From Rhodobiaceae bacterium (GTDB lineage Bacteria; Pseudomonadota; Alphaproteobacteria; RS24): a stretch of 64,000 bases of DNA. Of the stretch, positions 47,145 to 56,268 are shown in pieces. The notes below the pieces were generated by a model that was not told the origin of the DNA, ran no database searches, and saw only the letters and a program-made list of their open reading frames with translations. The stretch covers positions 1 to 64,000 of the forward strand of contig JAHEIG010000003.1 of the NCBI GenBank assembly GCA_024639515.1, given 5' to 3'. A program made the translations under genes and the position numbers. Within the stretch, counting starts at the first letter, position 1. Every line of letters begins with the position of its first letter.

Positions 47145-47164
47145 GACCCCAGTGAAAGTTCCCG

Positions 47165-48187
47165 ATGATAAGCAAGCCATTTCTCCGTCTTCTAGAAAAC
47201 AGCCAGCCGCCTGAGACGCCACCTATCTGGCTGATGCGTCAGGCGGGGCGTTATCTCCCCGAATATCGTGCAACGCGCGAGACGGCAGGTGGGTTTCTTG
47301 ATCTTTGTTATAACCCTGCACTCGCAGAAGAAGTCACCCTGCAACCGATTAGGCGCTATGGCTTTGACGCGTCTATTTTGTTTGCTGATATTCTGCTGAT
47401 CCCGCAAGCCTTGGGTCAAAAACTATGGTTCGAAACCGGAGAAGGCCCGCGGCTGACGCCGATCATGGATGCCTCGACATTGGATGGCTCAGACATTATG
47501 GCGACCTTGGCGCCGGTTATTGAAACGGTTGGCCGCTTATCAAAAAGCCTACCGGCTGAAACAACGCTGATCGGCTTTGCTGGTGCGCCATGGACGGTGG
47601 CGACCTATATGGTGGCCGGTCGTGGCACGCCTGACCAAGCACCAGCCCGGGAATTGGCAGAGCAACAGCCAGAAGCGTTTCAAGCGATTATCGATGTGTT
47701 GGTTGAAGCCACTATTGAGTATCTGCACGCACAGGTCTCTGCCGGTGCCGAAGTGGTTCAGCTGTTTGAAAGCTGGGCAGGGTCGCTAACTGGAGCCGCG
47801 TTTGAGCGTTGGTGCATTGAGCCTGTGGCGAAAGTTGTTCAGGGCTTGCGCGGGCGCGGCGTCAGCGTGCCGATTATTGGTTTCCCTCGCGCTGCCGATC
47901 ACGATATGGCAGATTATGTCGCGCGGACCGCGTGCCAGATTTTAGGTCTCGATACATTTGCCGACCGCAAAAGCTTGGCAGCCAATTTGCCGAAAGAGAT
48001 TATCCTGCAAGGTAATCTCGATCCTTTGACCTTGGTTGAAGGCGGGGCCAAATTGGATGCCGCGATTGATGAGATTTTGCAAGACTTTGAAGGCCGCCGT
48101 TTTGTGTTTAACCTCGGGCATGGCATTGTGCCGCAAACACCGCCCGAACATGTGGCGCAACTGGTAAACCGAATTAGGAAAAACTAA
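47165..48187 (+). CDS. hemE: Uroporphyrinogen decarboxylase
   Basis: A 340-residue cytosolic heme-pathway enzyme converting uroporphyrinogen III to coproporphyrinogen III. PPIWLMRQAGRYLPEYRATRE is the N-terminal signature and GFAGAPWTVATYMVAGRGT the second family motif; NLGHGIVPQTPPEHVAQLV ends the barrel. Its stop overlaps the hemJ ATG by one base (TAATG). It lies directly on the right side of the putative origin, as in Caulobacter and Rickettsia. Confidence 0.98.
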   Translation: MISKPFLRLLENSQPPETPPIWLMRQAGRYLPEYRATRETAGGFLDLCYNPALAEEVTLQPIRRYGFDASILFADILLIPQALGQKLWFETGEGPRLTPIMDASTLDGSDIMATLAPVIETVGRLSKSLPAETTLIGFAGAPWTVATYMVAGRGTPDQAPARELAEQQPEAFQAIIDVLVEATIEYLHAQVSAGAEVVQLFESWAGSLTGAAFERWCIEPVAKVVQGLRGRGVSVPIIGFPRAADHDMADYVARTACQILGLDTFADRKSLAANLPKEIILQGNLDPLTLVEGGAKLDAAIDEILQDFEGRRFVFNLGHGIVPQTPPEHVAQLVNRIRKN

Positions 48188-48636
48188 TGCGTGAGTTATT
48201 GCTCGATTACGACCGTTGGATTTTAGCCTTTCACCTGATTTCTGTGATGTTCTGGATGGCTGGCATGTATTATCTGCCACGGTTGTTTGTCTATCACGCC
48301 GAAGCGATTGAAAATGACCAGCCCTATGCCGTGTTTGAGAAAATGGAACATAATCTCATGCGGATCATCATGAACCCGGCGATGATTGTCTCTTGGGTGC
48401 TCGGCTTGGCGTTAATCGCTCGTAGCGGGTTTCTGGAAAATCTTGAAATCTGGTTTATTGTGAAATTCTTACTGGTGGTTATGTTGAGCGGTTATCACGG
48501 CTTTCTCTCCGCCACGCGCAAGAAGTTTATTGGCGGGCAGGCGCCGCGCTCGTCTAAATTTTACCGGATGATTAACGAAATACCGCCGGTTTTCACGGTA
48601 ATTATCGTCATTATGGTGATTGTGAAGCCGTTTTAG
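48187..48636 (+). CDS. hemJ: Protoporphyrinogen IX oxidase HemJ
   Basis: A 149-residue membrane protein with four hydrophobic segments. The conserved His-containing YDRWILAFHLISVMFWMAGMYYLPRLFVYHAEA and the LVVMLSGYHGFLSATRKKF block match HemJ, the oxidase used by most alphaproteobacteria in place of HemG/HemY. It is translationally coupled to hemE. Confidence 0.93.
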   Translation: MRELLLDYDRWILAFHLISVMFWMAGMYYLPRLFVYHAEAIENDQPYAVFEKMEHNLMRIIMNPAMIVSWVLGLALIARSGFLENLEIWFIVKFLLVVMLSGYHGFLSATRKKFIGGQAPRSSKFYRMINEIPPVFTVIIVIMVIVKPF

Positions 48637-48644
48637 CAGGTCTC

Positions 48645-48673
48645 TTGTTAAATCAGCCTCATTTGGCTATAAT
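48645..48673 (+). promoter_or_regulatory. Sigma70-type promoter for rho
   Basis: TTGTTA (48645-48650), 17-nt spacer, then a perfect TATAAT (48668-48673). It lies in the 128-nt gap after hemJ and would give an mRNA leader of about 80 nt before the rho ATG. This is the best promoter match seen in the window. Confidence 0.75.
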
Positions 48674-48764
48674 CACCTTCTTCCTGCCTTCGCTGAATGG
48701 CTTACTAGAGCCAGCGCGTATGTCATTACATTACTTTGCTGGCCGTTGATCCCACGGATACACT

Positions 48765-50030
48765 ATGAATCAAATTAAACTCGAGGAACTGAAAGCTAGA
48801 ACGCCGACTGAATTGCTGGCGTTTGCTGAAGAACACGACATTGAAAATGCATCAGCCATGCTGAAGCAAGATATGCTGTTCGCGATTTTGAAGCGTCTGG
48901 CCGAAAACGACACAACGATTATCGGCGAAGGTGTTGTTGAGGTGCTGCAAGACGGCTTCGGTTTCCTGCGCTCGCCAGATGCTAATTACCTGCCAGGGCC
49001 GGATGATATCTATGTCAGCCCATCGCAAATCCGCCGCTTCGCGCTGCGATCGGGCGATACGGTTGAAGGTGAAATTCGTAGCCCGAAAGATGGCGAGCGT
49101 TATTTTGCACTTCTCAAGGTCAATAAAATAAACTTTGAAGACCCTGAAAAAGCTCGCCAGAAAGTCCATTTCGATAATTTGACGCCGCTCTATCCAGATA
49201 GCGCTTTCCGCATGGAAGTGGACACGCCAGATTTGAAAGACCGCTCATCGCGGGTCATCGACATTGTCGCGCCATTTGGTAAAGGCCAGCGCGCCTTGAT
49301 TGTGGCGCCGCCGCGTACTGGTAAAACCGTGCTGCTGCAAAACATCGCCAAATCCATCGCCGCCAATCACCCTGAATGTTACTTGATTGTGTTGCTGATT
49401 GACGAGCGCCCCGAAGAAGTCACCGATATGCAGCGCTCGGTGAAAGGTGAGGTGGTATCCTCAACCTTTGACGAGCCAGCTACCCGCCACGTGCAAGTAG
49501 CTGAAATGGTTATCGAAAAAGCCAAGCGCTTGGTCGAACATGGGCGCGATGTGGTGATCCTTCTGGATAGTATCACCCGCTTGGGTCGGGCTTATAATAC
49601 AGTCGTGCCAAGCTCCGGCAAGGTGCTGACCGGTGGTGTCGATGCGAACGCCTTGCAGCGTCCAAAACGCTTCTTTGGTGCGGCGCGGAATATTGAAGAA
49701 GGCGGCTCGCTGACGATTATCTCAACCGCGCTGATTGAAACCGGCTCGCGGATGGATGAAGTGATCTTTGAAGAATTCAAAGGCACTGGTAACTCAGAAG
49801 TGGTGCTGGATCGCAAAGTTGCGGATAAGCGCGTGTTCCCGGCCATCGACATTATGAAGTCGGGCACGCGGAAAGAGGAGTTGCTGACCGATAAGGATAC
49901 GCTGGCGAAAATTTATGTGCTGCGCCGTATCCTCAACCCAATGGGATCGGTCGATGCGATTGAGTTCCTGCTCGATAAGCTGAAAAACACCAAAACCAAT
50001 GACGAGTTCTTCGACTCGATGAACACCTAA
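48765..50030 (+). CDS. rho: Transcription termination factor Rho
   Basis: A 421-residue hexameric RNA helicase. N-terminal Rho_N ([38 protein letters not shown]) and the RNA-binding OSB domain ([29 protein letters not shown]) precede the ATPase: Walker [30 protein letters not shown], and the Q/R loops near [48 protein letters not shown]. Full length. The 80-nt leader downstream of its own promoter could carry autoregulation. It overlaps the convergent hydrolase gene by 4 nt. Confidence 0.99.
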   Translation: MNQIKLEELKARTPTELLAFAEEHDIENASAMLKQDMLFAILKRLAENDTTIIGEGVVEVLQDGFGFLRSPDANYLPGPDDIYVSPSQIRRFALRSGDTVEGEIRSPKDGERYFALLKVNKINFEDPEKARQKVHFDNLTPLYPDSAFRMEVDTPDLKDRSSRVIDIVAPFGKGQRALIVAPPRTGKTVLLQNIAKSIAANHPECYLIVLLIDERPEEVTDMQRSVKGEVVSSTFDEPATRHVQVAEMVIEKAKRLVEHGRDVVILLDSITRLGRAYNTVVPSSGKVLTGGVDANALQRPKRFFGAARNIEEGGSLTIISTALIETGSRMDEVIFEEFKGTGNSEVVLDRKVADKRVFPAIDIMKSGTRKEELLTDKDTLAKIYVLRRILNPMGSVDAIEFLLDKLKNTKTNDEFFDSMNT

Positions 50031-50731
50031 AGCGCGTCGGCAAACACCGCCAGCGTGCGTTGGTGGGCCGCCTCGCTTGCAGCAGCGTCATAATGTGCCC
50101 CGCCAATACGAGCGAAAGCATGGTCTTGTTCGGCATAATCAAAAACCGTCACTTGTGGGTGCGCGTCAAGGCCGGCATGAATGGCGGCTTGCGCCTCGGC
50201 CGGGACAAATTCATCAAGACCGGCGACATGCAGCACCAGCGGGGCTGAAATGTTTTCCGCCTCACCGATGAGGTCTTGAATGCCGACGCCGTAATAGCCG
50301 ACATTGGCATCGGCATTGGTGCGTGTGGCGGCAAGATAGGCCATGCGACCCCCGAGGCAGAAGCCGACCGTGCCGACCTTGCCATTGCACTGGCTATCGG
50401 CCCGCAATGTATCAATCGCCGCTTGAATATCTTGCACGCCCAAATCGCCGTCAAAAGCGTTCATCAGGGCAAAGGCCTTTTGCCATTCTTCTTCGGTCTG
50501 GTCGGTCAGCGAGACATTCGGCTCAACCCGCCAGAACAGATCCGGCGCCAGGGCCAGATAGCCTTGCTCGGCATACCAATCGGCAATGCCGCGAATGTCG
50601 GCGTTGACGCCAAAGATTTCTTGAATGACCACAACCGCGCCGACGCTGTCACCTTGGGGCCGCGCCAGATAGGCGTCATAGTCACCGCTCTGTGTGTTTA
50701 CCTTGATTGTTTGTGAGCTGATTGCGGTCAT
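50027..50731 (-). CDS. Dienelactone hydrolase family protein
   Basis: A 234-residue alpha/beta hydrolase. [36 protein letters not shown] is the family N-terminal block. The Cys nucleophile is in [16 protein letters not shown], with Asp in GLDEFVP and His in EQDHAF. The prototype opens dienelactone in chlorocatechol breakdown; the natural substrate here is unknown. GGGAGAG precedes the ATG. It is transcribed head-on to the rho-mnmE side and sits between those two genes. Confidence 0.9.
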   Translation of the reverse strand: MTAISSQTIKVNTQSGDYDAYLARPQGDSVGAVVVIQEIFGVNADIRGIADWYAEQGYLALAPDLFWRVEPNVSLTDQTEEEWQKAFALMNAFDGDLGVQDIQAAIDTLRADSQCNGKVGTVGFCLGGRMAYLAATRTNADANVGYYGVGIQDLIGEAENISAPLVLHVAGLDEFVPAEAQAAIHAGLDAHPQVTVFDYAEQDHAFARIGGAHYDAAASEAAHQRTLAVFADAL

Positions 50732-50773
50732 GTTTCTCTCCCTGTTTCATTGGTCTTTAATTTGTTTTGGTTA

Positions 50774-52885
50774 TTAAGTGTTATGCGCCGATAGCTCGGC
50801 GTTTAATGAATTTTGTCTCTCCCGCACCAAATCGTCAAGCATGGCGACCAACGCATCTGGCGTGGTCACCGGATTAAGGCATATTTGCCCGGGGCAGACA
50901 TAGGCCGTCGTTTGCCCGCCGATAGGCTGTTTGCCGAAGGCCGGGTGGTCGCTGGCGAGGCTGGCATCAGAGCCGACCAACAAAACCGACTTGCCGATAA
51001 TCGGATGGCTGGCAGCGGCGCGGCGCAGGGCATTTGCCGCATCGCCTTCAGCATCAGCCGGGTGCGGGCTGGCGATAATAATCGACAGCGGATAATCGCT
51101 GTCGCTTTTGGCCTGCAGCAGGCTGGTCATCGACGGGTATTGATTGGCCAAAAGCCCCGACAAAGAGGCGAACAAAGCCTGCCCGCGTTGTTGATAGGCG
51201 GGCTTGCCGGTGAGCCGCGTGAGCTGCGATAGGGCGCTCAAAATCGCTGCATTGGCACTTGGCGCGGCATTGTCTTGGGCTGGTCGGTTGCGCACCAGCA
51301 CACCTTCTGTGTCGGCGCGGTTGGCAAAATAGCCGCCGCGTTGGGCGTCTTTATAACCGGCCTCGACCAGTGCCATCCATGCCTCGGCGGCGACGATATA
51401 ATCCGCCGCGCCGGTCAGCTCGGCCAGTTGGCAGGCGGCGAGGCTGGCGAAAGCCAAATCGCTGGCCAGGGTTAAATCGAGCTGTTGGCCGTCTCGCGCG
51501 CTGTGCGCCAGCCCGCCCTCCGGTGTGGCCAGCGTGTCGCGCATGGCGTCGAAGGCCGTGACGGCCAGCGTGCGCCAGTCGTCGCGGTCAAACAACGCCG
51601 CCGCCTCAGCAATGGCGGCGATGGCCATGCCGTTCCAGTCGGCCAGAGTTTTGTCGTCGCGGCCCGGTTTTGTGCGCTGATTGCGATGCGCCAAAAGCAT
51701 CGCGCGGGCTTGGGCCAGCGCCGCTTCGTCGCGTTGTTCTGCGTTGTCCTCAGGCTTTGCGTGCAGGCGGTTGGGGATATTGCGGCCCTCGAAATTGCCG
51801 GCCTCAGTGATGCCATAAGCGTCGATAAACCGCGTCGCCAGACCATCTTCACCGCCGAGAACATGCTTGATCTCGTCCGGTGTCCAGACGTAAAACAAGC
51901 CCTCCTCGCCTTCTGTGTCGGCGTCGAGGCTGGCCGCCAAGGCGCCGTTTTCGAGGCGCATCTCGGCGTCGACCCAGCCAATTGTGTCGGCGATGCGGGC
52001 GGCCAGAAGCGGCGATGGCCGCTCACGATAAAGCTGGCACATGAGCTGGAGCAGCAGCGCATTGTCATACAGCATTTTTTCGAAATGCGGCACCAGCCAT
52101 TCGGCGTCGACACTATAGCGGGCAAAGCCGCCGCCAATATGGTCGTAAAGGCCACCGGCGCACATCCGCTCGACGCTGAAATGCACCGCCTCGCTAATCG
52201 CGCTATCGCCGAGTAATTGCGCTTGCTTGGCGAGAAAACCATAGAGGAAAGGCTGGGGAAATTTCGGCGCGCCGGATAAGCCGCCAAGCTCATTATCAAT
52301 ATGCGCGCTTAGGCTACGCGCCGCGCGTGTCGGCAGGTCGGCGGGCATGTCGCCACGGGCATCGGCTTTGGCGCGAACGGATAAGCCATCGGCTAAAGTC
52401 TGGGCGTTTTTGCCAATCCGCTCCGGCTCCTCAGTATAAAGCCGCGATAGCTCTTGCAATATTTGCATAAACCCCGGGCGGCCATATTGCGGGTTTTTGG
52501 GAAAATACGTGCCGCCCCAAAATGGCCGCGCATCGGCGTCGAGAAACATCGTCAATGGCCAGCCGCCCTGCTCGCCCATCATCGACAGAGCCGTCATGTA
52601 AATATCGTCGAGGTCGGGGCGTTCTTCGCGGTCCAACTTAATGCAGACATAATGCGCGTTCATCAGCGCCGCCACGTCGTCGTCTTCAAAGCTTTCATGC
52701 GCCATCACATGGCACCAATGGCACGCCGCATAGCCAACCGACAAAAGCACCGGCACATTGCGCCGCCGCGCTTCTTCAAAAACCGCCGCCTCCCATGGTT
52801 GCCAATGGACGGGGTTGTCTTTGTGTTGTTGCAAATAAGGTGAGGTGGCTTGCGCCAGACGGTTTTGGTTGAACTGCTGAGTCAT
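50774..52885 (-). CDS. DUF255/YyaL-type thioredoxin-domain protein
   Basis: About 703 residues. The N-terminal 170 residues form a thioredoxin-like domain: LLSVGYAACHWCHVMAHESFEDDDVAALMNAHYVCIKLDREERPDLDDIYM, with C-x2-C in CHWC. The rest is an (alpha/alpha)6 barrel like cellobiose epimerases/glycosidases (KFPQPFLYGFLAKQAQLL, YDHIGGGFARYSVDAEWLVPHFEKMLYDNALLL). The family (SSP411/spermatogenesis-associated 20) has no firm enzymatic function. I start at the ATG 52885; the track start at 52903 is TTG. Confidence 0.88.
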   Translation of the reverse strand: MTQQFNQNRLAQATSPYLQQHKDNPVHWQPWEAAVFEEARRRNVPVLLSVGYAACHWCHVMAHESFEDDDVAALMNAHYVCIKLDREERPDLDDIYMTALSMMGEQGGWPLTMFLDADARPFWGGTYFPKNPQYGRPGFMQILQELSRLYTEEPERIGKNAQTLADGLSVRAKADARGDMPADLPTRAARSLSAHIDNELGGLSGAPKFPQPFLYGFLAKQAQLLGDSAISEAVHFSVERMCAGGLYDHIGGGFARYSVDAEWLVPHFEKMLYDNALLLQLMCQLYRERPSPLLAARIADTIGWVDAEMRLENGALAASLDADTEGEEGLFYVWTPDEIKHVLGGEDGLATRFIDAYGITEAGNFEGRNIPNRLHAKPEDNAEQRDEAALAQARAMLLAHRNQRTKPGRDDKTLADWNGMAIAAIAEAAALFDRDDWRTLAVTAFDAMRDTLATPEGGLAHSARDGQQLDLTLASDLAFASLAACQLAELTGAADYIVAAEAWMALVEAGYKDAQRGGYFANRADTEGVLVRNRPAQDNAAPSANAAILSALSQLTRLTGKPAYQQRGQALFASLSGLLANQYPSMTSLLQAKSDSDYPLSIIIASPHPADAEGDAANALRRAAASHPIIGKSVLLVGSDASLASDHPAFGKQPIGGQTTAYVCPGQICLNPVTTPDALVAMLDDLVRERQNSLNAELSAHNT

Positions 52886-52959
52886 ATGCGGCACTTTACT
52901 CAACCTTTAGAGAAATGACCATTGGCAATAGTGCCAGCCGCAAACAATATGGAGCGCGC

Positions 52960-54288
52960 GTGAGCTCACAGACACCAGACGAGAAACCGCAAACCGTGTT
53001 TGCGCTATCAACCGCCCCGGGGCGAGCGGCGCTGGCGGTTATTCGCTTGACCGGCCCCGACGCGGCCACGGCCTTGAGCGGCCTTGGGGTGAAAAACATG
53101 CCGCGCACGCGTCAGGCGGCGCTGCGCAAATTGCACGATCCGCAAACCGGCGCCCTGCTCGACGAGGCTTTGGTGTTGGCATTTGCCGCGCCCAATAGTT
53201 TCACCGGCGAGGATATGGTCGAGCTGCATATTCATGGCGGTTTGGCGTGCACCGAGTCAGTGCTGGCGGCGTTGGCTGATTTGCCTTATCTGGCACCAGC
53301 CGAGGCCGGCGACTTCACCCGCCGCGCGGTGATGAATGGGCGGATGGATTTAACCGGCGCCGAGGCGATTGCCGATTTGATCGATGCCGAGGGCCGCGCC
53401 CAACAGCAACAAGCCTTGCACCAAATGCAGGGCGGGCTGCGCGACCTCATGACCGGCTGGCGCGATGGGCTGAAAACCATCTTGGCGCATTTGGAAGCTG
53501 ATCTTGAGTTCGCCGATGAAGACCTGCCCGGCGGCTTGGGCAAAACCGCCTTGGCCGAGGTGCCGGCCCTGTGCGCGGCAATGCAGGCGCATTTGGCCGA
53601 TACGCGCGGTGTGCAATTGCGCGACGGTGTGCGGGTCGCGCTGCTGGGCCCACCAAATGCCGGAAAGTCTAGTATTATCAATGCGTTAGCGGGAAAAGAC
53701 GCGGCCATTGTTTCGGCCCGTGCGGGCACCACGCGCGATGTCATTGAGGTCGCTATGGTGATGGCCGGTGTGCCGGTGACTTTGGTCGATACGGCGGGCC
53801 TGCGCGAGGCCGGAGACGATATTGAGCGCGAAGGCGTGCGCCGCGCCTTGGTGCAGGCCGATGAAGCCGATTTGCGGCTTTGGGTGTACGCGCCGGATGT
53901 TGAAACGAGCGGTGCGCAAACCCGTGGGCCAAACGATTTGACGATTTACAATAAGCTCGACATAAAAGCGGCGCCTGAGGATGCAGATTTCGCCGTCTCG
54001 ACCAAAACCGGCGCCGGTATTGATGGCTTTATGGCGGCGCTGGAAGCTCGCATTGGCGACTTATATGGTAGTCGTGAAGCCCCCGTCTTGACCCGTCGCC
54101 GCCACGCCGAAGCATTATCAGAGGCGGTGGTTGCGTTGCAACGAGCCGAAACGATTGCCGATACCGGGCTTGAGATGGCGGCCGAGGATTTGCGCCTGGC
54201 CAGTCGCGCCTTGGGGCGGATCACCGGCGCCGTCGATGTCGAGGCTCTGTTGGATATTGTCTTCGCCGATTTTTGTATCGGCAAATAA
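52960..54288 (+). CDS. mnmE: tRNA modification GTPase MnmE
   Basis: With MnmG it makes the (carboxy)methylaminomethyl group at U34. The N-terminal formyl-THF domain begins TVFALSTAPGRAALAVIRLTGPDA. The G domain has GPPNAGKSSIINAL, GTTRD and DTAGLRE. The C-terminus ends FADFCIGK, the catalytic Cys motif. I favour the GTG at 52960 (MSSQTPDEKPQT) because GGAG lies 7 nt upstream; the track ATG at 52915 adds 15 residues. Confidence 0.96.
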   Translation: MSSQTPDEKPQTVFALSTAPGRAALAVIRLTGPDAATALSGLGVKNMPRTRQAALRKLHDPQTGALLDEALVLAFAAPNSFTGEDMVELHIHGGLACTESVLAALADLPYLAPAEAGDFTRRAVMNGRMDLTGAEAIADLIDAEGRAQQQQALHQMQGGLRDLMTGWRDGLKTILAHLEADLEFADEDLPGGLGKTALAEVPALCAAMQAHLADTRGVQLRDGVRVALLGPPNAGKSSIINALAGKDAAIVSARAGTTRDVIEVAMVMAGVPVTLVDTAGLREAGDDIEREGVRRALVQADEADLRLWVYAPDVETSGAQTRGPNDLTIYNKLDIKAAPEDADFAVSTKTGAGIDGFMAALEARIGDLYGSREAPVLTRRRHAEALSEAVVALQRAETIADTGLEMAAEDLRLASRALGRITGAVDVEALLDIVFADFCIGK

Positions 54289-54299
54289 ACGGCATAAAT

Positions 54300-54315
54300 T
54301 GTTTCACGTGAAACA
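54300..54315. other. parS: parS centromere site 1 (perfect palindrome)
   Basis: TGTTTCACGTGAAACA is an exact 16/16 match to the universal parS consensus bound by chromosomal ParB. It lies in the 82-nt gap between mnmE and mnmG, about 7.4 kb from the putative oriC and 3.5 kb from parB. Confidence 0.95.
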
Positions 54316-54370
54316 CTCGCCGCGAAAACCGCGACTTGAGTTTTCGCCGTCAGAAAGGTAAAACCGCCGC

Positions 54371-56260
54371 ATGGAACAACACGACAATCAGTGGGATGTC
54401 ATCGTTATTGGTGGCGGACACGCCGGATGCGAGGGAGCCGCCGCGGCGGCGCGCTATGGCGCGCGCACGGTGCTATTGACCCACAAGCTCGAAACCATAG
54501 GCGAAATGTCGTGCAACCCGGCCATTGGCGGCGTCGGCAAAGGCCATTTGGTGCGTGAAATTGATGCCCTTGACGGCCTGATGGGCCGCGTGTCGGATCA
54601 GGCGGGCATTCAGTTCCGCCTGCTCAACCGGCGCAAAGGCCCGGCCGTGCATGGCCCGCGCACGCAGGCCGACCGCAAGCTGTATCGCTTGGCCATGCAG
54701 AAAGCGATTGCCGAAACCGAGAACCTATCGGTGATTGCCGGTGCGGTGGATGATATTATCGTTGAAAATGGCCGCGCCGTCGGCGTGGTCACGGCAACCG
54801 GCGAAACTCACCGGGCGGGCGCCATTGTGCTGACCACCGGCACGTTTCTGGATGGGATTATTCACATCGGCACACAACGCATCGCGGCCGGCCGCCACGG
54901 CGAAGCGCCAGCGATTAATCTGTCAAAACGCCTATATGCCCTAGCCGAGGAAACCGGCGCCCTGTCTATGGGACGTTTGAAAACCGGCACACCGGCCCGG
55001 CTTGATGGCCGCACCATCGACAAAGCCCAGCTAGAGGCGCAACCGGCAGACGCCGAACCAGTGCCGTTTTCCTTCCTGACCGATAAGGTCGAAACCCCGC
55101 AAACCGTTTGTCACATTACCGGAACGACGCAAGCGACATTTGATATTATCGAAAAAAACATTCTGCTGTCGCCGGTTTATTCGGGCCAGATTAACGGCGT
55201 CGGGCCACGCTATTGCCCGTCTATTGAAGACAAGGTCTCGCGTTTTCCCGACCGCAAACAGCACCAGATTTTCCTCGAGCCGGAAGGCCTTGATGACCCG
55301 ACCGTCTATCCAAACGGTATTTCGACGTCGCTGCCGGCCGATGTGCAAGATGCCTTTATCCGCACCATTCCGGGGCTGGAAAAGGTTGAGATTATGCGCC
55401 CGGGATATGCCATTGAGTATGATTATGTAGACCCGCGCGCCCTGCTCCCGAGCCTTGAAACAAAGGCCCTGCCGGGGCTGTTTTTGGCCGGCCAGATTAA
55501 CGGCACCACAGGTTATGAAGAAGCCGCTGGACAAGGCGTGGTGGCGGGCTTGAATGCGGCGCGCCAAGCCGGGGGCGCCGAGCCGGTGTATTTCGACCGC
55601 GCCGAGGCCTATCTCGGGGTGATGATTGATGATCTGGTGACCAAGGGCGTGTCGGAGCCGTATCGGATGTTTACCGCGCGGGCCGAGTATCGCCTGTCTT
55701 TGCGGGCCGATAATGCCGACCAACGCTTGACCGCCAAAGGTGTGGTGGCGGGTGTCGTTGGCAGCACGCGGCAAGCCCATTTTGAGGATAAAATGCAAGC
55801 GCTCGATCATGCGCGGGCGCTGGCCACCAGCAAACAAATGACGCCGAATGAGGCGGCCAGCCACGGTTTGCAGCTGCGCGCCGATGGTGTGCGGCGCAAT
55901 ATGTTGGATCTTCTGGCTTATCCGAGCATTAGCTGGGAAAAGCTGACCGAAATTTGGCCAGAGATGAACGAGATGGCCGCGCCTATTCGTAAGCAGATTG
56001 AAACCGATGCGCTTTATGCCGGGTATCTCGATCGCCAATCGGCCGATATTGACGCCTTCCGCCGCGATGAGGCGCTGCGCTTGCCGGCCGATATGGACTA
56101 TCTAGCACTTGAGGGCATGGCCACTGAAGTGCGGCAAAAACTAGCGGCGGCGCGGCCTGTCACGCTTGGCCAAGCGGCGCGGCTTGACGGCATGACACCG
56201 GCCGCCTTAACCCTGCTATTGCATCACGCCCGCAAAGCCAGCCCTGCTGTCGCCGAGTAA
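54371..56260 (+). CDS. mnmG: tRNA uridine-5-carboxymethylaminomethyl modification enzyme MnmG (GidA)
   Basis: A 629-residue FAD enzyme, partner of Mnm[30 protein letters not shown] is the dinucleotide-binding fold, [17 protein letters not shown] the conserved Cys block, and [13 protein letters not shown] the FAD/NAD region. The C-terminal helical domain ([20 protein letters not shown]) is complete. AAAGG lies 12 nt upstream of the ATG. A 32-nt stretch near the 3' end is duplicated in the yraN region. Confidence 0.98.
   Translation: MEQHDNQWDVIVIGGGHAGCEGAAAAARYGARTVLLTHKLETIGEMSCNPAIGGVGKGHLVREIDALDGLMGRVSDQAGIQFRLLNRRKGPAVHGPRTQADRKLYRLAMQKAIAETENLSVIAGAVDDIIVENGRAVGVVTATGETHRAGAIVLTTGTFLDGIIHIGTQRIAAGRHGEAPAINLSKRLYALAEETGALSMGRLKTGTPARLDGRTIDKAQLEAQPADAEPVPFSFLTDKVETPQTVCHITGTTQATFDIIEKNILLSPVYSGQINGVGPRYCPSIEDKVSRFPDRKQHQIFLEPEGLDDPTVYPNGISTSLPADVQDAFIRTIPGLEKVEIMRPGYAIEYDYVDPRALLPSLETKALPGLFLAGQINGTTGYEEAAGQGVVAGLNAARQAGGAEPVYFDRAEAYLGVMIDDLVTKGVSEPYRMFTARAEYRLSLRADNADQRLTAKGVVAGVVGSTRQAHFEDKMQALDHARALATSKQMTPNEAASHGLQLRADGVRRNMLDLLAYPSISWEKLTEIWPEMNEMAAPIRKQIETDALYAGYLDRQSADIDAFRRDEALRLPADMDYLALEGMATEVRQKLAAARPVTLGQAARLDGMTPAALTLLLHHARKASPAVAE
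56064..56095 (+). repeat. 32-nt exact repeat, copy 2 (in mnmG coding sequence)
   Basis: Identical to 22558-22589. Here it codes for [11 protein letters not shown], next to the conserved [16 protein letters not shown] of MnmG, so this copy looks like the original and the one in yraN looks derived. Confidence 0.9.
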
Positions 56261-56268
56261 GCACCGCC

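Larger units (their letters stand above)
46721..47164. other. Putative chromosomal replication origin (oriC)
   Basis: A 444-nt gene-free gap between divergent ppsR and hemE, the same context as Caulobacter Cori. By eye I find seven 9-mers with one mismatch to TTATCCACA or its complement: 46737-46745, 46755-46763, 46882-46890, 46900-46908, 46918-46926, 47000-47008 and 47083-47091. Weaker ones with two mismatches are at 46746, 46792, 46935 and 47058. No perfect box is present. GANTC (CcrM-type) sites occur at 46860 and 47053. An AT-rich tract abuts hemE. No IHF or CtrA site was convincingly placed. The hemE promoter must also lie here, but I cannot assign it. Confidence 0.8.

Noticed and set aside
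46721-47164. CtrA full sites (TTAA-N7-TTAA) in the origin gap
   Set aside because: Several TTAA half-sites occur but none pairs at the required spacing, so I do not claim CtrA control.
55031-56038. 335-residue minus-strand ORF
   Set aside because: It lies wholly antisense inside mnmG and has the His/Arg/Gln-rich look of a shadow frame in GC-rich DNA; mnmG is unambiguous.
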